Notes: generated from the sequence alone by a model not told the origin. Shown: positions 52,987-62,100, counted from the stretch's first letter. The stretch is 64,000 nucleotides of DNA from Autumnicola patrickiae (GCF_031846525.1 NZ_JAVRHM010000006.1:62001-126000), one strand, 5' to 3'. Program-made: numbers and translations.

Positions 52987-53895
52987 TTGAGCAAAAAAAA
53001 TTTACATAAAGGACATTCGGAAGAATTTTTTGGAGATTACAGAGATTTTTGGTGGAATAAACCGTTCCTGGATCTAACTGCAGAAAGATTAAACCTCAAA
53101 AGTGTTAACTCAATGCTGGATGTTGGCTGCGGAAAAGGACACTGGACCAGAACATTGGCGCCCTACCTGAGCCAAAATGCGGAAATCACTGCCGTAGACA
53201 ATGATAAAAAGTGGTATGTTGAAAATTTAGAACTCGAACATTATTTCTCCGGAAGAGCGCAAAATTTCAGCCTGATGATGGCAGATGCTCAAAAATTGCC
53301 ATTTCCAGATAACAGCTTTGATTTTGTCACCTGTCAGACGGTACTTATACATCTTCCGGAGCCACAAAAGGCTATAAAAGAAATGAAACGGGTTTTAAAG
53401 GACAATGGCATCCTCTTATGCGTCGAACCTAATAATATTATCCAGAGCCTTACTAAAACTTCCCTTTCTAAACATGATTCTATAGAAGAAACGCTGGACC
53501 AGATTAAATACCGCCTGATTATTGAGAAAGGGAAACGCAAAATGGGACAGGGCGATAACTCCCTGGGTGATCTTCTGCCTGGCATGTTCGCTATGGAAGA
53601 TTTAAAAAATATTGAGGTAAGGCTATCAGATAAAGCAATTGCCATGTATCCCCCTTATGATAATGAAGAGCAGGTAGCAACATTAAAGCAATGGCTGGAG
53701 GGAGGCTCGTGGAAATCAAATACTCAAAAAGATATCGATTTTTTTAGTGCCGCAGGGGAACAATACATGCCGTTCTACTTTGAATATCAGGAAAAATATA
53801 ATTCAAGGGACAGTCATATAATGGGGGCTTTACAGCGTGAACAATACCATGCGGCAGGAGGTTCACTCATGTACCTTGTGAGCGCCAGGAAGTAA
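52987..53895 (+). CDS. Class I SAM-dependent methyltransferase
   Basis: A 302-residue Methyltransf_11/UbiE-type enzyme. SAM-binding motif I is MLDVGCGKGHWTRTL, motif II lies around ITAVDNDKKW, and the post-motif DAQKLPFPDNSFDFVTCQTVLIHL is characteristic. The 150-residue C-terminal region (DKAIAMYPPYDNEEQ, YNSRDSHIMGALQREQ) is specific to a subgroup whose substrate I cannot name. The start is TTG at 52987. It stands alone, convergent with the Lrp gene. Confidence 0.88.
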   Translation: MSKKNLHKGHSEEFFGDYRDFWWNKPFLDLTAERLNLKSVNSMLDVGCGKGHWTRTLAPYLSQNAEITAVDNDKKWYVENLELEHYFSGRAQNFSLMMADAQKLPFPDNSFDFVTCQTVLIHLPEPQKAIKEMKRVLKDNGILLCVEPNNIIQSLTKTSLSKHDSIEETLDQIKYRLIIEKGKRKMGQGDNSLGDLLPGMFAMEDLKNIEVRLSDKAIAMYPPYDNEEQVATLKQWLEGGSWKSNTQKDIDFFSAAGEQYMPFYFEYQEKYNSRDSHIMGALQREQYHAAGGSLMYLVSARK

Positions 53896-53934
53896 TCTTC
53901 TTAAACAAGAGGGCTGGCATTTTCAACAGCTCCT

Positions 53935-54378
53935 TCATTTCGGCTTCTTAATAGGAGCATCTTCAATTACATTAGACAATACGATGTGGGTTTTTGTCTC
54001 CCCATAGGTGATCATTTTATCTATAAATTTCTCCAGATGTGCCTGATCATGAAGCACTACTTCCATAATAATATTTTCGTTTCCGGTAATCCTGTAGCAG
54101 TTAAGAACCTCCTCAAATTCCTTTACCTTTTCCAGGAAAGCTTTAAGTCTTCCCATAAAAGCCCTTAAGGTAATAATTGCCTTTAGTTGATGGCCTGCCT
54201 GGTTATAGGCGATTTCAGTTCTATATCCTTTTATTAAACCCTGATCTTCCATTTTCCTGATTCTTTCTGCCACAGCGGGAGAAGTTATTCCGACCTTTCT
54301 TCCTATTTCTGCATTAGACTGACGAGCGTTGAGCTGAAGGCATTTTATGATCTCCCAATTGAGCTTATCGATTTTCAT
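53935..54378 (-). CDS. Lrp/AsnC-family transcriptional regulator
   Basis: A 147-residue regulator with an N-terminal winged helix-turn-helix (DKLNWEIIKCLQLNARQSNAEIGRKVGITSPAVAERIRKME) and a C-terminal RAM ligand-binding domain (LKAIITLRAFMG, VLNCYRITGNENIIMEVVL). These proteins sense amino acids as octamers. No amino-acid transport or synthesis gene is directly next to it, so its regulon cannot be read from context. Confidence 0.93.
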   Translation of the reverse strand: MKIDKLNWEIIKCLQLNARQSNAEIGRKVGITSPAVAERIRKMEDQGLIKGYRTEIAYNQAGHQLKAIITLRAFMGRLKAFLEKVKEFEEVLNCYRITGNENIIMEVVLHDQAHLEKFIDKMITYGETKTHIVLSNVIEDAPIKKPK

Positions 54379-54508
54379 TTTTAAAAATTTAGAGACTTAA
54401 AAATATAAAAATTAAAGCATATTCAGCTCTTTACTTTAAAATCGATGTACAGAATAAGATTCTTGTAGTTAAATTTGAATAAAAGATTTTAAAAATCCTG
54501 CTATAAAA

Positions 54509-54904
54509 ATGTCATTACACAATTCCAGCAAGACCACTGAAACAGCTATTTACAAAAAAGCTGTGGAGATTTTCCGTCTTTCGAAAAGTATCTCCCACTA
54601 CCTTGTGCACGATTTGGGTAACCTGCAGAGAAATGGAAAGGAAAATCCGCATATATATTTTACAGGAGACCTTGTACAGCAATCGGTTTCACTCGCCCCT
54701 GAAATTTTAAAGGCTGAAAGCAAAACTTTTTCTGAAGAAAGACACCAGCATGTGGCTTCTCTTACCCGTTTGGTAAATCTCTTACATAAAAACTGTGACC
54801 GGCTGGAGCTTTCCAATAGTAACGGAAGAGAATTTCTTAAACTATTAAGAATTGAATTAAAGAAGTTCCGGAAACTTCAGCGTACGTGGATGTTAAGAAT
54901 GTGA
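54509..54904 (+). CDS. Helical protein, possibly a diverged four-helix bundle
   Basis: A 131-residue, basic, all-helical protein of unknown function. The pattern (TAIYKKAVEIFRLSKSISHYL, then FTGDLVQQSVSLAPEILKAES, then VASLTRLVNLLHKNCDRLE) gives four helices with spacing like the S23/Avd four-helix-bundle family (compare the gene at 6584), but the diagnostic QIRRS-type segment is replaced. It stands alone between the Lrp and MarC genes. The relationship is a guess from helix order; the gene itself looks real by codon use and length. Confidence 0.6.
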   Translation: MSLHNSSKTTETAIYKKAVEIFRLSKSISHYLVHDLGNLQRNGKENPHIYFTGDLVQQSVSLAPEILKAESKTFSEERHQHVASLTRLVNLLHKNCDRLELSNSNGREFLKLLRIELKKFRKLQRTWMLRM

Positions 54905-54960
54905 TTTATAAAGCCCCTTCAAAAGGGCAAATATCGCCTTATAGAAAGCTAAAAGGTTAT

Positions 54961-55581
54961 TTACACCTGTTCAAAAAAAGCTAAATGAATGCCCTGAATA
55001 AGCATATTCGTTCCAATTATGGCGATTATTAGCCCCATAATCTTTTCGACTACTACTATCTTATTCTGACCTATGAATCTAACCAGGTAATCACTGGAAA
55101 TAAAAGCAAGATGGTTAAGAAACATGATTAATCCGAACATCAGCACAATTACAAGCATGTCCAGGTAACTTGCTGTGGTGGTATAGTTCATCGCAGTGAC
55201 TATAGTTCCAGGACCGGCCAAAATAGGAATAGCTAATGGCGAAATAGAAATACCTTCATTAAAATCGATTTCTGTCTGGTTATCTATACTCGATTGCTGT
55301 GCTCTAATCATTTCAAAACCCACAAAGAAAACCAGGATACCCCCGGTTATTTTAAAAGCAGGAATCGTCAATCCAAAAAGATCGAAAATATATTTCCCCA
55401 GTACAATAAATCCGGTTACTATTACAAAGGCAGTAAAGGTGGCTTTTTTAGAAATAAATTTCTTCCTTGCACCATCGGCCTGCTTGGTGAGACTTAAAAA
55501 AATAGGAATATTGCCCACAGGATTATTAATCGCAAAAAATGCGGTAAAGGCTCCAATGGCATATAACCAGATATTTTCCAT
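54961..55581 (-). CDS. MarC-family integral membrane protein
   Basis: A 206-residue, six-helix protein of the MarC/NAAT family. FFAINNPVGNIPIFLSLT opens the first repeat and ISPLAIPILAGPGTIVTAMNY the second; these two related segments are diagnostic. Once linked to antibiotic resistance in E. coli, the family's real substrate remains unknown. A TACTTTTG box lies 51 nt upstream. Confidence 0.92.
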   Translation of the reverse strand: MENIWLYAIGAFTAFFAINNPVGNIPIFLSLTKQADGARKKFISKKATFTAFVIVTGFIVLGKYIFDLFGLTIPAFKITGGILVFFVGFEMIRAQQSSIDNQTEIDFNEGISISPLAIPILAGPGTIVTAMNYTTTASYLDMLVIVLMFGLIMFLNHLAFISSDYLVRFIGQNKIVVVEKIMGLIIAIIGTNMLIQGIHLAFFEQV

Positions 55582-55632
55582 AGTTGTTTTTCCTTTTCAA
55601 TAGGATCTAAAGTGATCAAATTTTAAAGCCCG

Positions 55633-55640
55633 CAAAAGTA
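55633..55640 (-). promoter_or_regulatory. MarC gene -7 box (TACTTTTG)
   Basis: CAAAAGTA on the plus strand, 51 nt upstream of the ATG. Confidence 0.6.
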
Positions 55641-55739
55641 CTTTGAATGTTTGAATTTCAAAGCAATAACCAACTAAAATTTATAAAAGTTTCGAAATTG
55701 AAAACACTATTTAATGAGCCAAATTTTGATTAAATCGGG

Positions 55740-55761
55740 CTCCCCCATTTTTATAGGGGAG
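55740..55761 (-). terminator. Hairpin after icmF
   Basis: CTCCCC and GGGGAG form a stem with an AT loop 14 bp past the icmF stop. The T-rich tail is weak. Confidence 0.5.
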
Positions 55762-55774
55762 ACTTCATTTATAA

Positions 55775-58700
55775 TTACATATTCCTTCTATACTGCCCCC
55801 CTACTTCAAATAAGGCAGTGGTAATTTGGCCAAGAGAACAGACTTTAGTGGCTTCCATTAAAATTTCAAAAAGATTTTCATTGTTAACCGCGGCGTCCTT
55901 CAATTTATCCAGCACATCATCTGCCTTGTTTCCTTTTGCTTTATGCAAGGTGGTAAGAGTTTTTATTTGATGTTGTTTTTCTTCTTCTGTAGCCCTTATG
56001 ACTTCCCCTAGAGTCACGGTAGGTGATCCTGTAGAACTAAGGAAAGTATTTACACCGATAATCGGGAAATCTCCGTTGTGCTTCAAAGTTTCATAGTACA
56101 GACTTTCCTCCTGAATCTTTCCGCGTTGGTACATGGTTTCCATCGCTCCCAGAACTCCTCCCCTTTCGGTAATCCTGTCGAATTCCAGAAGCACTGCTTC
56201 TTCAACAAGATCTGTGAGCTCTTCGATAATAAACGAACCCTGAATTGGATTCTCATTCTTGGTTAAACCAAGCTCTTTATTGATAATAAGCTGAATTGCC
56301 ATTGCCCTTCTTACTGAAGCTTCTGTAGGCGTTGTAATTGCTTCGTCATAAGCATTTGTGTGCAGGGAGTTGCAGTTGTCGTAAATAGCATAGAGCGCCT
56401 GCAACGTCGTCCTGATATCATTAAAGTCAATTTCCTGTGCATGAAGCGAACGCCCGGAAGTTTGGATATGGTATTTTAGCATCTGCGCACGCGGATTAGC
56501 TCCGTATTTATACTTTAAAGCTTTCGACCAGATTTTCCTGGCTACACGACCAATAACTGCATATTCGGGATCTACTCCGTTGGAGAAAAAGAAGGAAAGA
56601 TTAGGACCAAATTTGTTAATGTCCATTCCCCGGCTCAGGTAGTATTCTACATACGTGAATCCGTTAGCAAGGGTAAAAGCTAGTTGCGTAATAGGATTTG
56701 CACCCGCTTCAGCAATATGATAACCTGAAATAGAAACCGAATAAAAATTCCAGACTTTTTCTTCAATAAAGTACTGCTGAACATCGCCCATTAATCTTAA
56801 AGCGAATTCCGTAGAGAAAATACAGGTATTTTGCGCCTGGTCCTCCTTCAGGATATCTGCCTGCACAGTTCCTCTTACAGAACTCAGCGTTTTCTGACGA
56901 ATGTCTTCGTAAACTTCAGCATCTAAAATCTGGTTTCCGGTTAAGCCCAGCAGCATCAATCCGAGGCCGTTATTTCCTTCCGGCAAATCACCTTTATAAG
57001 ATGGGCGATCAATTCCGTTGTCGTCATAAAGCTCCTTCAGTTTCGCTTCAACTTTATCTTCAAGATTATTTTCTTTTATGTATTTTTCGCATTGCTGATC
57101 GATTGCTGCATTCATAAAAAAGCCGAGCAGCATTGGTGCAGGGCCATTGATCGTCATACTTACTGAAGTCATCGGATCTGCAAGATCAAAACCTGAATAC
57201 AGTTTTTTTGCATCATCAAGACAGCAGATTGAAACTCCGGCGTTACCAATTTTTCCATAAATATCAGGGCGGTGATCGGGATCATTTCCGTACAGTGTTA
57301 CAGAATCGAATGCCGTGGAAAGCCGTTTTGCCGGCAAACCTAAACTCACATAATGAAACCTCCTGTTAGTACGCTCCGGCCCACCTTCTCCGGCAAACAT
57401 TCGCGTAGGATCTTCCCCCTGTCTCTTAAACGGATACAGCCCGGCGGTATAAGGAAATTCACCCGGAACATTTTCCTGAAGGCACCATTTTAAAATATCG
57501 CCCCATGCTTTATATTTTGGAAGTGCAACCTTGGGGATCTGCGTATGGGAAAGCGATTCTGAATGTGTGTCGATTTTAATTTCTTTATCCCGCACTTTGA
57601 AGGAATAGACCGGCTGCTTGTATTTATTCACTTTTTCGTCCCAGCCGAGGATAATTTCCCAATTATAAGGATCAAGATCCATCTTTACACGATCAAATTC
57701 CTTTTTTAGCAAACCTGTAAATTCTTTATTTTCTTCTGAAGTTGCTTCTTCCAAAGCCTCTTCATCCACACCAAATTTGGTGAGATCAAGCTTTACATTA
57801 GTGACAGATTCAATAGTTTTATATATTCCGTAGAGCTTTTGAGCTACTTCTGATTGAGATTTGGCTTTTTCGTCATAACTCCGGTTGTTTTCGGCAATTT
57901 CTGACAGGTAACGTGTTCTTTTCGGCGGAATTACAAAGATTTTCTCGCTCATCTCCCGTGAGATCTCAAAAGTAGAATTTAATTCTGAATTCGTTTTCTC
58001 ATCTATCTTGTCCATGATATGCTTATAAAGCGTATTCATGCCGGGGTCGTTGAACTGGGAAGCAATAGTGCCGAAAACTGGCAATTTCTCAGCATCCTCA
58101 TGCCATAAAGCATGATTTCTCTGGTATTGCTTTTTCACATCACGCAGAGCATCCTGAGCTCCACGTTTATCGAATTTATTGATAGAAACCAGATCAGCAA
58201 AATCCAGCATGTCGATTTTCTCAAGCTGGGTTGCCGCTCCAAATTCTGGGGTCATCACATACAAGGAAACATCTGAATGGTCCAGAATTTCTGTATCTGA
58301 CTGTCCAATTCCTGAAGTTTCCAGGATAATAAGATCGTACTCAGCAACTTTAAGAACTTCTACAGCTTCAGCAACATGTTTAGACAACGCAAGATTGGAT
58401 TGCCTGGTGGCGAGGGAACGCATATAAACCCGCGGACTATTAATGGAATTCATTCGAATTCGATCTCCAAGCAATGCGCCGCCGGTTTTTTTCTTGGAAG
58501 GATCTACAGAAACGATACCGATATTTTTTTCAGGAAAATCGGCTAGAAAACGTCTTACCAACTCATCAACAAGACTGGATTTTCCAGAACCCCCAGTACC
58601 GGTAATACCAAGAACAGGAATATTCTTTCCTGATTTTTCTACTTCAGAAAAACTCTTTTCAAACTCCTCATGATTATTTTCAGCTAAAGATATAAGTCTG

Positions 58701-59206
58701 GCTATGGTGTTTACATCCTTCTCCTTCAGTGCTGCTCCTACACCATCTTTCTTCTGAAGCGGAGGTGTAGGCTCATCTACACGCTTCACCATATCGTTGA
58801 TCATTCCCTGCAGTCCCATTTCCCGGCCATCATCTGGAGCGTAAATACGGTTAATTCCGTAGTCCATCAATTCTTTGATTTCTTCCGGAAGAATAACTCC
58901 GCCACCACCACCAAAAATCTTGATATGGCCAGCGCCTTTTTCCTTTAGAAGATCGTGCATGTATTTAAAATACTCGTTATGCCCGCCCTGATAGGAAGTC
59001 ATTGCAATAGCATGCGCGTCTTCCTGAATTGCACAATTCACTACCTCTTCCACACTGCGATCATGACCCAAATGGATCACCTCCACACCGGTGGACTGGA
59101 TGATCCTGCGCATAATATTAATTGCAGCATCGTGACCGTCAAAAAGTGAAGCGGCGGTCACCATTCGTATCTTATTCTCGGGAGTATATGGTTTCTGTTG
59201 TTCCAT
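55775..59206 (-). CDS. icmF: Fused isobutyryl-CoA mutase IcmF
   Basis: A 1143-residue adenosylcobalamin-dependent acyl-CoA mutase in the IcmF fusion. Order: B12-binding domain with the lower-ligand His25 (FDGHDAAINI) and a GGGGG turn; MeaB-like GTPase chaperone (GITGTGGSGKSSLVDEL, NKFD); linker; acyl-CoA-binding TIM barrel (YPFKRQGEDPTRMFAGEGG to SISGYHIAEAGAN). Phe604 in RMFAGEG and Gln792 in DQAQNT fall where isobutyryl-CoA mutases have Phe/Gln and methylmalonyl-CoA mutases have Tyr/Arg, so isobutyryl-CoA/butyryl-CoA interconversion is likely. It is some 50 residues longer than IcmF proteins I recall, partly from an insert near 745-790. The ATG at 59206 is preferred to one at 59260. Divergent from purU. 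Confidence 0.94.
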   Translation of the reverse strand: MEQQKPYTPENKIRMVTAASLFDGHDAAINIMRRIIQSTGVEVIHLGHDRSVEEVVNCAIQEDAHAIAMTSYQGGHNEYFKYMHDLLKEKGAGHIKIFGGGGGVILPEEIKELMDYGINRIYAPDDGREMGLQGMINDMVKRVDEPTPPLQKKDGVGAALKEKDVNTIARLISLAENNHEEFEKSFSEVEKSGKNIPVLGITGTGGSGKSSLVDELVRRFLADFPEKNIGIVSVDPSKKKTGGALLGDRIRMNSINSPRVYMRSLATRQSNLALSKHVAEAVEVLKVAEYDLIILETSGIGQSDTEILDHSDVSLYVMTPEFGAATQLEKIDMLDFADLVSINKFDKRGAQDALRDVKKQYQRNHALWHEDAEKLPVFGTIASQFNDPGMNTLYKHIMDKIDEKTNSELNSTFEISREMSEKIFVIPPKRTRYLSEIAENNRSYDEKAKSQSEVAQKLYGIYKTIESVTNVKLDLTKFGVDEEALEEATSEENKEFTGLLKKEFDRVKMDLDPYNWEIILGWDEKVNKYKQPVYSFKVRDKEIKIDTHSESLSHTQIPKVALPKYKAWGDILKWCLQENVPGEFPYTAGLYPFKRQGEDPTRMFAGEGGPERTNRRFHYVSLGLPAKRLSTAFDSVTLYGNDPDHRPDIYGKIGNAGVSICCLDDAKKLYSGFDLADPMTSVSMTINGPAPMLLGFFMNAAIDQQCEKYIKENNLEDKVEAKLKELYDDNGIDRPSYKGDLPEGNNGLGLMLLGLTGNQILDAEVYEDIRQKTLSSVRGTVQADILKEDQAQNTCIFSTEFALRLMGDVQQYFIEEKVWNFYSVSISGYHIAEAGANPITQLAFTLANGFTYVEYYLSRGMDINKFGPNLSFFFSNGVDPEYAVIGRVARKIWSKALKYKYGANPRAQMLKYHIQTSGRSLHAQEIDFNDIRTTLQALYAIYDNCNSLHTNAYDEAITTPTEASVRRAMAIQLIINKELGLTKNENPIQGSFIIEELTDLVEEAVLLEFDRITERGGVLGAMETMYQRGKIQEESLYYETLKHNGDFPIIGVNTFLSSTGSPTVTLGEVIRATEEEKQHQIKTLTTLHKAKGNKADDVLDKLKDAAVNNENLFEILMEATKVCSLGQITTALFEVGGQYRRNM

Positions 59207-59348
59207 TATCAATAATATCAATTTTTTGATGCTGCAATTTACGAAAATTGTAATTTTCACGACACCTCTTTATTAATTCAATAATACTAAATTCAGTAGA
59301 AGTCAAAACCCCTTAAAATGCCTAATTTTAGCCTGAAAACAGCATTTT

Positions 59349-60200
59349 ATGAGCAAAATTACGCTTCTTATACACTGTCCCGATGCCTCGGGGATTATCG
59401 CCAGTGTCACTTCTTTTATTTATGATCATAAAGGTAATATAATCTACATTGACCAATATGTAGATGTTGAAAACAAGATCTTTTTTATGCGACTGGAGAG
59501 CGAATTTGCTGAAAAAACGGAAATTGGAGTGATAAAAGAGCAGTTTAGGAATAAAATAGGAGAACGTTACCAGATGACGTGGCAGATGTATACTGCAGGC
59601 GCACCCCTAAAAATGGCAATTTTCGTCTCTAAGTATGATCATTGTCTTTACGACATTCTTGGAAGATATAAATCTGGCGAGCTTGATGTCACTATCCCAA
59701 TGATTATAAGCAATCATGAAGATTTAAAGCCCATAGCAGAAAGTTTTGATATTCCTTTTTACCCTGTTCCGGTACTTAAGGGTAAAAAAGAAGAAGCTGA
59801 AGCACGCCATCTGGAATTACTTCAGAAGGAAAAGATCGACTTAATAGTCCTGGCGCGTTATATGCAAATTATTCCACCTAATTTAATCAGAGCTTTTCCA
59901 AACAGGATCATAAATATACACCACTCCTTTTTACCAGCTTTTGCCGGAGCAAAGCCGTACCATATGGCCTATAAACGCGGAGTAAAAATTATAGGTGCCA
60001 CAAGTCATTATGTTACCGAAGAACTGGATGCAGGACCAATTATAGAACAGGATATTTCCCGGATTTCCCACAGCCACTCCATTAAAGACCTGATTTTAAA
60101 AGGAAGGGACCTGGAGAAAATAGTTCTGGCCCGCGGAATTAAGCTGCACATTTCCCGGAAAACACTTGTTTATAACAACAAGACCATCATTTTTATCTGA
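59349..60200 (+). CDS. purU: Formyltetrahydrofolate deformylase
   Basis: A 283-residue PurU, hydrolysing 10-formyl-THF to THF and formate. An N-terminal ACT domain (LLIHCPDASGIIASVTSFIYDHKGNI) senses ligands, and the C-terminal formyltransferase fold has INIHHSFLPAFAGAKPYHMAYKRGVKIIGATSHYV, whose Asn-His and a later Asp (ELDAGPIIEQD) are the catalytic set. Full length. It balances the one-carbon pool with FolD (5.7 kb). It is transcribed divergently from icmF with 142 bp between starts. Confidence 0.96.
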   Translation: MSKITLLIHCPDASGIIASVTSFIYDHKGNIIYIDQYVDVENKIFFMRLESEFAEKTEIGVIKEQFRNKIGERYQMTWQMYTAGAPLKMAIFVSKYDHCLYDILGRYKSGELDVTIPMIISNHEDLKPIAESFDIPFYPVPVLKGKKEEAEARHLELLQKEKIDLIVLARYMQIIPPNLIRAFPNRIINIHHSFLPAFAGAKPYHMAYKRGVKIIGATSHYVTEELDAGPIIEQDISRISHSHSIKDLILKGRDLEKIVLARGIKLHISRKTLVYNNKTIIFI

Positions 60201-60281
60201 TCTTTCAGTAAAACTGGATTAATAAATTGAAGCTAATTACCTGCTGAAGACCTTTCAGCCTGCAAAGCTTTTATTTTATCC

Positions 60282-60289
60282 TATCTTTG
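60282..60289 (+). promoter_or_regulatory. -7 box TATCTTTG
   Basis: A TAnnTTTG box 15 nt upstream of the DUF4197 ATG. Confidence 0.75.
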
Positions 60290-60303
60290 AAAAAAAGAAC
60301 ATC

Positions 60304-61008
60304 ATGAAAAAGTACTATTCTTTGTGCCTACTATTTATTTTTACATCCTGTGCAGAATTGCAGGATATTGCAAGCCAGTTACCGCAAGGAGGATACGGAG
60401 TAAGTAATAACGATATAGCGGCAGGTCTAAGGCAGGCTCTGGATATGGGAATAGACAAACAAGTTACCAAGCTTACCCAGGAGGACGGTTTTTTTAAAAA
60501 TGAACTTGTTAGGATAACCTTACCCCCGGAATTACAAAAAGTAGATAAAACCTTACGGGATGTAGGGCTGAGTTCCCTGGCGGATGAAGGCCTTAGAGTT
60601 CTCAACAGGGCCGCAGAAGATGCAGTAAAAGAGGCTACACCTATATTTGTAAATGCGGTACAGGAAATCACTTTTACAGACGCCCGGAATATTTTGTTAG
60701 GTGCTGATAATGCTGCCACTCAATATCTAAATAGCAAAACAGAAACTGCATTATATTCAAAATTTAATCCTGTTATAGAAAATTCTCTGGATAAAGTAGG
60801 AGCCAACCAGGTATGGAGTAACCTTATCCAGAGATATAATAGTCTCCCACTCACTACCAATGTAAATCCCGACCTTCCGGATTATGTAACACAGGAGGCG
60901 TTAAAAGGCGTGTATACGATGATTGCAGTAGAAGAAAAACAAATACGTGAAAAAGCAGCTTCCCGAACCACAGCCTTACTACAAAAAGTTTTTGCTTTAC
61001 AGGATTAG
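60304..61008 (+). CDS. DUF4197 lipoprotein
   Basis: A 234-residue helical lipoprotein (signal peptide with FIFTSC, lipidated Cys at 16). The mature part matches DUF4197: GLRQALDMGIDKQVTKLTQEDGFFKN, ITLPPELQKVDKTLRDVGL, ITFTDARNILLGADNAATQYL. The family is widespread in Bacteroidota and Proteobacteria and its function is unknown. It has a perfect promoter box close to its start and no obvious operon partner. Confidence 0.88.
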   Translation: MKKYYSLCLLFIFTSCAELQDIASQLPQGGYGVSNNDIAAGLRQALDMGIDKQVTKLTQEDGFFKNELVRITLPPELQKVDKTLRDVGLSSLADEGLRVLNRAAEDAVKEATPIFVNAVQEITFTDARNILLGADNAATQYLNSKTETALYSKFNPVIENSLDKVGANQVWSNLIQRYNSLPLTTNVNPDLPDYVTQEALKGVYTMIAVEEKQIREKAASRTTALLQKVFALQD

Positions 61009-61116
61009 CTGCAGATGCTTAATTTTTTTTGCGAAAATTAACAAAACTTCAATTATCCCGCTGCTTTTTACCACAAGGTTAACTAGAGATTAATAAAACT
61101 TAAGCCACCCGCTACT

Positions 61117-61124
61117 TACCTTTG
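61117..61124 (+). promoter_or_regulatory. -7 box TACCTTTG
   Basis: A TAnnTTTG box 21 nt upstream of the small-protein ATG at 61145. Confidence 0.75.
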
Positions 61125-61144
61125 TAAAGTGAATAAGGAAAATT

Positions 61145-61333
61145 ATGTTTAGAATTTTTACAAAAAAGAAGCGGGAGGAGCGGCTTTGTGAAAAATATAA
61201 GGAACTTATGTATAAAGCATACAAGTCCGCACTCTATGACAAAGAAAAAAGCGATAAACTTAATTCCAGGGCAAAGAAAATCCTGTGGGAATTACGAAGA
61301 TTAAATTACAGGGAAACAGACGCCTGGTCCTGA
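61145..61333 (+). CDS. Small basic helical protein, Lacal_2735-like
   Basis: A 62-residue, Lys/Arg-rich protein that is probably one long helical hairpin (KKKREERLCEKYKELMYKAY, SDKLNSRAKKILWELRRL). It resembles the small Lacal_2735-type proteins found throughout Flavobacteriaceae. A good promoter box supports expression. Its last 28 nt overlap the 3' end of the convergent BtuF-like gene. Function unknown. Confidence 0.75.
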   Translation: MFRIFTKKKREERLCEKYKELMYKAYKSALYDKEKSDKLNSRAKKILWELRRLNYRETDAWS

Positions 61334-62094
61334 AGATTTAAAAAATAATCCATCGCTTGTATAAGTCGGCTGCCATACCAGCTGAAGAATTCTCCGTCTA
61401 CTAATTCTATTTCTGCATCTATATCTTTAAAAATCTCCTTGTGCTTTTCTTTAAAAGGATAAGGTTCTGAAGATAAAAGAATAAGATCCAATTCCAGATT
61501 TTGCAACTCCTCAAGAGTGGTTTCGGGATATCTACCGGAAAAAACATTATCAAAGCGGTTTAACTCCAACAATTCATTAATAAATGTTTCTTTTCCAGCC
61601 ACCATTAATGGATCTTTCCAGATAAAGTAACCAACTTTTTTTATTCTCTTACCTTTAGTTTTAGCCTCAAGCTTTTTCTTTTTTTCACGTACTTCTGCAA
61701 TCATGGATTCAACCCGGGCTTCTTTTTGAAAAATCTTTCCATACTGGCGCATTAATTTAAAAGCATCCTCGAGGCAATAAATATCTGAAACATGTACGGG
61801 AGCTATCTTTTCCAGCTCTAACATCATTTCTCTAGTGTTTTCTTCTTTATTACAGAGAATAAGATCTGGCTGCAGCGCTTTAACTTTTTCTATATGAACG
61901 GATTTTGTTCCTCCTACGATTTTCTTTCTTGTCCGCAAACCTTCAGGATAGACACAAAATTTTGTTATACCGGCAATATTGTCTTCCAGCCCAAGATCGA
62001 AAAGCAGTTCCGTCTGACTTGGTACTAAAGAAATGATTCGTTTTGGATTTTCTGAAATTGTAATCTTACGTTGGAGCTGATCTCTAAATTCCAT
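61306..62094 (-). CDS. BtuF-like substrate-binding protein without signal peptide
   Basis: A 262-residue protein of the BtuF/FecB helical-backbone binding-protein fold (RIISLVPSQTELLFDLGLEDNIAGITKFC near the start; ALQPDLILC; a late YPETTLEELQNLELDLILLSS). BtuF-type proteins bind vitamin B12 or iron chelates. No signal peptide or lipobox precedes the domain: the frame starts at MEFRDQLQRKI only 7 nt after the pyrF stop. It would thus be cytoplasmic unless secreted by another route, and there is no adjacent ABC permease or ATPase. A cobalamin link would fit the other B12 genes in the window but is not shown. Its 3' end overlaps the small-protein gene. Confidence 0.82.
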   Translation of the reverse strand: MEFRDQLQRKITISENPKRIISLVPSQTELLFDLGLEDNIAGITKFCVYPEGLRTRKKIVGGTKSVHIEKVKALQPDLILCNKEENTREMMLELEKIAPVHVSDIYCLEDAFKLMRQYGKIFQKEARVESMIAEVREKKKKLEAKTKGKRIKKVGYFIWKDPLMVAGKETFINELLELNRFDNVFSGRYPETTLEELQNLELDLILLSSEPYPFKEKHKEIFKDIDAEIELVDGEFFSWYGSRLIQAMDYFLNLQDQASVSL

Positions 62095-62100
62095 AGCAGA

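Noticed and set aside
53287..53305. AAAAATTGCCATTTCC inside a methyltransferase
   Set aside because: It encodes KLPFPD of the conserved DAxxLPFPDxSFD motif of this enzyme family.
55775..59206. Calling the mutase a methylmalonyl-CoA mutase
   Set aside because: The domain order with an internal GTPase and the Phe/Gln pair fit IcmF better.
59607..59630. AAAAATGGCAATTTTCG inside purU, resembling the dispersed element
   Set aside because: It encodes KMAIFVSK, matching the normal position and length of PurU proteins (VxILVSK), so it is coding sequence and not an insertion.
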